Shown: positions 61,144 through 64,000 of the stretch, piece after piece
How positions within the stretch are numbered: position 1 is the first letter of the stretch
Layout of the letters: the number at the start of each line of letters is the position of its first letter
Assembly (NCBI RefSeq): GCF_002443255.2
Contig: NW_019211456.1
Coordinates: 50,032,486-50,096,485, forward strand
Source: Varroa destructor
Lineage: Eukaryota > Arthropoda > Arachnida > Mesostigmata > Varroidae
DNA: 64,000 bases
Direction: 5' to 3'
Translations under genes and position numbers: made by a program
Notes under the pieces: model-generated
The model's database searches: none
Told to the model about the DNA's origin: nothing
The model's input: the letters and a program-made list of their open reading frames with translations, nothing else

Positions 61144-63367
61144 TGCATAAAGCAGACATGTGGTAGGTCGAACAGACTAGCTGTCTAAATCTTTAGTACG
61201 AAAATTCATGGATCTTTTTTTAGGTCTCTCAGAAAAGGAGCACTAAAGTTGCTGCCATTTTGCAGTTTTATGGTGCCATTCCTAGCTTGAAGTTTGGCGT
61301 TGCTGCATACTTTATGATTGTTCTCGCGAGCGGCAGCGCTGACTGGAGGCGACGCGTGCTAAAACCGGCTCTCCTGTCGTCGGTGATACCAGAGTCTGCT
61401 TTACGAAATCCTGGGCCATCGGCTCATCGTTACGAAGCTGACCCGGCTTTTGAAACGTTCAGCTCGGAAAATCCCGTTGAGCCTACTGAGTTAGCTGTTC
61501 AAGCCTTCTCAAGCTGTGGCCGTTGTTAACCTTCAACTGAACACTGTCTGACTCCTCTCCACCCGGTTGTCAGAATTCCCATTCCTGCAGAAGGCTCTAT
61601 CCTTCTGGCAATATTATAGCCAATCTTTGGCCACCTAACCTTTACAGATGTACCGTCCATTCTTGCCGATTGGTCACTGTGACATGAAGAGCGGACGAGT
61701 CGAAAGTTCTGCATTTTGTTGATCGCTTCCTTCGTAGTAATCCAATTTAAGACTTTGCAATCGTCGGTAAAAGAATTCATGTGAGCTCGAAGAACGCCTT
61801 TTTAGACAGTGTGAAAGAAAATCGAAGGTTTGGCATATCCCTTGGGTTCTGTTCTAATCACTGCTGTGGTGACAGAGTAGTTGTTTGCTGGACTTAGGGA
61901 CATATTCATTTCGGAATGAGCACCTTTTATTCGAGCCGGAAATCAGCTGTCTGAAGCAATGCTAACACAGTCCACCGTACAATAGTCATCCCCGTGGTAA
62001 GTTAATGAATAATGTATGTGCCTGCTAATCTTTACGATATCGAGACATCGAACCCGAGCATGTCGTTCGACTATGCCTTCGAACTATGCCTGACGGTGGT
62101 ACTGGACCTATAAATAAAAACACAGAGGGTGCAGTAGTCGAAACTTATATTTCGATTTGAAACCGGTTTATATTTTTTTTGCTAAAGTCAGTCAAACGTC
62201 TGTACCAAAGGCGAAATTGAAGGTATTGACTGGCAAGTGAAAGGATCTCGAGCTGACCTTATCCACAAAATTCCAGCAGACTTGTTACAGGTACTTCGAA
62301 GCAGTCAGATAGCTCAAACCGTGTATCAAGATTATGTATGGTGTCATATCCTTTAGTTCAAATTGAAAATGACGGTGTCTTGAAAATCGAACTTCTAATA
62401 TAAAGAGAAATATAGTTCGAAAACAGTTGCTGTTACTTAGATCATGTCACGCTTGTTTATTTTAGGAAAGCAATCAATGTGTAAGTGACTTTCAACCTCG
62501 CTCACTTTCTGACAATGATCTACAATCTTCTACTGTGATCAAATATGAGAAAGACCTGTCATAGCTTTGCCGATATGAAGTACATCGTGCTTGCCTGAGT
62601 TGCGGCTCATTTGGCCAATTATATATCATCCGCAGCATTTGTTCTCCAAAAGCAGGTTTTATCAAAAGCACCTGTGCCGAAACCATCAAGTGCCTGCCAT
62701 ACAATACGACTATTTCAGTTTAAAACATAGCTCTTATGAGCTTCTGACATGCTTCTTATATTTTAAAAAAAAAAAAAAAAAAAAGTGGCTGTTCTGCATT
62801 CTTAAATAGCTTCAATCACAAAGTATCTATCTGTCTTTGATCCTTTTCTGAGGAAAATCTACTGGTAACAGAAAGGTTAGTCGGAAGAACAACCTCTGGT
62901 TTGTTCACTGCTTCAGAGATGATTCCGTTGTGGCTCGAACCGCATTTTTTTTAGAAAAAAAATGCAATTGCTACAAATATAAGTATTCGGGATTTTCTTA
63001 AACCAAGTGAAACCTAGGTCATACTTTTGCGAGATAATTACCATGCTTATTGGAATCACTTGGAATGAATAACTTCAAGCAAGTTTTAAAGCTCGAATCC
63101 AAATTTTTTGTGTGAGCCATATTTGAGCGGAACTCCAAACAGTCTCGTAATAAATAAATGTTTTTCCGCATTTCTATTTAAAAATATTTAAAAAATGTAA
63201 CATATTTTTTCGGGAGATGGATAAGTTCTGAATCAGGATATGGTGAGCCACAACAAACTGGCAACGGTCGCTTCTTTTGACTGATAGGGTTTAGAGTTTT
63301 GAGGTGTGGAGGTGTTTTGAAACGATTTCCACTAACACTCTGCCCACACGGGGTTGTCTGTACTGCT
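61144..63367. other. Gene-free stretch, nothing recognised
   Basis: Frames of up to 89 codons (61260-61529 plus; 61526-61780 minus) lie just upstream of the minus-strand element and could be its lost 5' part, but no endonuclease motif is visible. A 20-base A run lies at 62765-62784. A perfect hairpin with 11-base arms made of A/T runs lies at 62942-62965. Confidence 0.45.
62765..62784 (+). repeat. Poly(A) run, 20 bases
   Basis: Twenty A residues after TTTT; a possible retroposon tail on the plus strand with no recognisable body upstream. Confidence 0.9.
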
Positions 63368-63560
63368 CTAAAGATGGACTATTAGATCAAACAATCTAGG
63401 AAATGATTTACTGAAGAAAAGCTTAGAAGGCGGTACATCAAGGCAGACGCCTTGTCCCGTGTACCGTCTTTCATTTTTTATTATCAGTCGCACATATGGT
63501 TGGATGATCTCTTCCTGAAGCTGGGTCGCCGAATTGTCATCGGATTTAAACGACTTTAAT
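63368..63560 (+). pseudogene. Ty3/gypsy RNase H C-terminal scrap
   Basis: RRYIKADALSRVPSF (63428-63472) matches the very conserved end of gypsy RNase H, x-x-x-N-x-x-A-D-A-L-S-R-x-P, that leads into the linker before integrase. The codons immediately upstream are not in one frame and the TDHK and Y-A-Q-x-E-K-E blocks are not seen. No integrase is recognisable in the 500 bases after it, so it is a short isolated fragment. The A-D-A-L-S-R core is better kept than in the copy at 35.3 kb, so it is a different insertion. Confidence 0.55.
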
Positions 63561-64000
63561 AACTCCAATAGCTATTCCCCTTACGTGCCTCGCTCAGAAC
63601 ATAATCGTGACCCCTTTGAAGGCGATGGCTTGTTTATTCAGTTTGTCACATCTGACATTATTAGGCATATATTGTAGGCATGTAAGCTTTATAACAAAGA
63701 GAAGCTACGTGTCAGGCGTATGACAAAATCCACATTCAACTATAACAAAATATTCTATAAGAGAATTACCAGTTATCAGAAGGCTGCTTTAGTTTACCAA
63801 GCTAAAAGTTACGTAAAGTGATAAAGTACGTATATTTGAGTTTCTGTTTGATCGATAGTAGTTAGGCTTAGTTCACTATCAGCTCCAATCGGGTAAATCG
63901 AAATTCTGAAAATTCTGGAAAGGATCTGGTCGCTTTTGCTACAGCCTGGATTTTTCTCTCCGCTAAAGGTCATATCTAAGTCGCCAGGTAAATTTACAAG
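63561..64000. other. Gene-free end of window, nothing recognised
   Basis: No frame of note. If the RNase H scrap belongs to a longer gypsy copy, its integrase would be expected here, but I see no zinc-domain His/Cys pattern. Confidence 0.5.

Overview
This is AT-rich eukaryotic DNA (by eye about 60% A+T or more). It holds long homopolymer tracts, TA, AAT and TAGA microsatellites, one 100-base run of N, and no open frame longer than about 150 codons. I found no protein-coding host gene and no intact RNA gene. Every coding signal I can recognise is the decayed remains of a retrotransposon, broken by stops and frameshifts. The families present (a LINE with an apurinic-type endonuclease, several Ty3/gypsy fragments, possible BEL/Pao and copia fragments) fit an invertebrate animal. 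From memory of the families, the LINE and the first gypsy copy look most like elements of flatworms, other helminths and arthropods. I cannot settle the phylum from this window.

Layout. 1-1.3 kb: featureless. 1.28-3.93 kb, minus strand: a collinear LINE remnant with endonuclease start, endonuclease GDF motif, RT palm traces and a YGCET motif in the expected order. 3.9-9.9 kb: nothing recognised. 9.86-12.1 kb, plus strand: a clear Ty3/gypsy copy (gag, RT with YLDD, RNase H) with a foldback palindrome inside RNase H. 12.1-18.8 kb: mostly blank, with a GC-richer 72-codon frame ending in a poly(A) tract and the N gap. 18.8-19.2 kb, plus: a 135-codon frame that may be BEL/Pao gag. 19.2-28.5 kb: blank apart from a long TA repeat and the longest frame in the window (unrecognised). 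28.6-28.8 kb, plus: an integrase zinc-domain scrap. 33.4-36.8 kb, plus: a second, different Ty3/gypsy copy with RT (FMDD), RNase H, integrase zinc domain, integrase C-terminal module and a possible 3' LTR start. 36.8-56 kb: blank except for simple repeats and hairpins. 56.0-56.7 kb: a possible copia scrap (minus) and a tRNA-like block. 59.4-61.1 kb, minus: a second, disrupted non-LTR RT. 63.4 kb, plus: a short gypsy RNase H end.

None of these copies could make a working protein, so there is no pathway to describe. The window is best read as old intergenic or intronic sequence made largely of dead retroelements plus sequence too old to identify. The most distinctive structural feature is the near-perfect 35-base inverted duplication in the first gypsy copy. 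I did not find a convincing new biological system.
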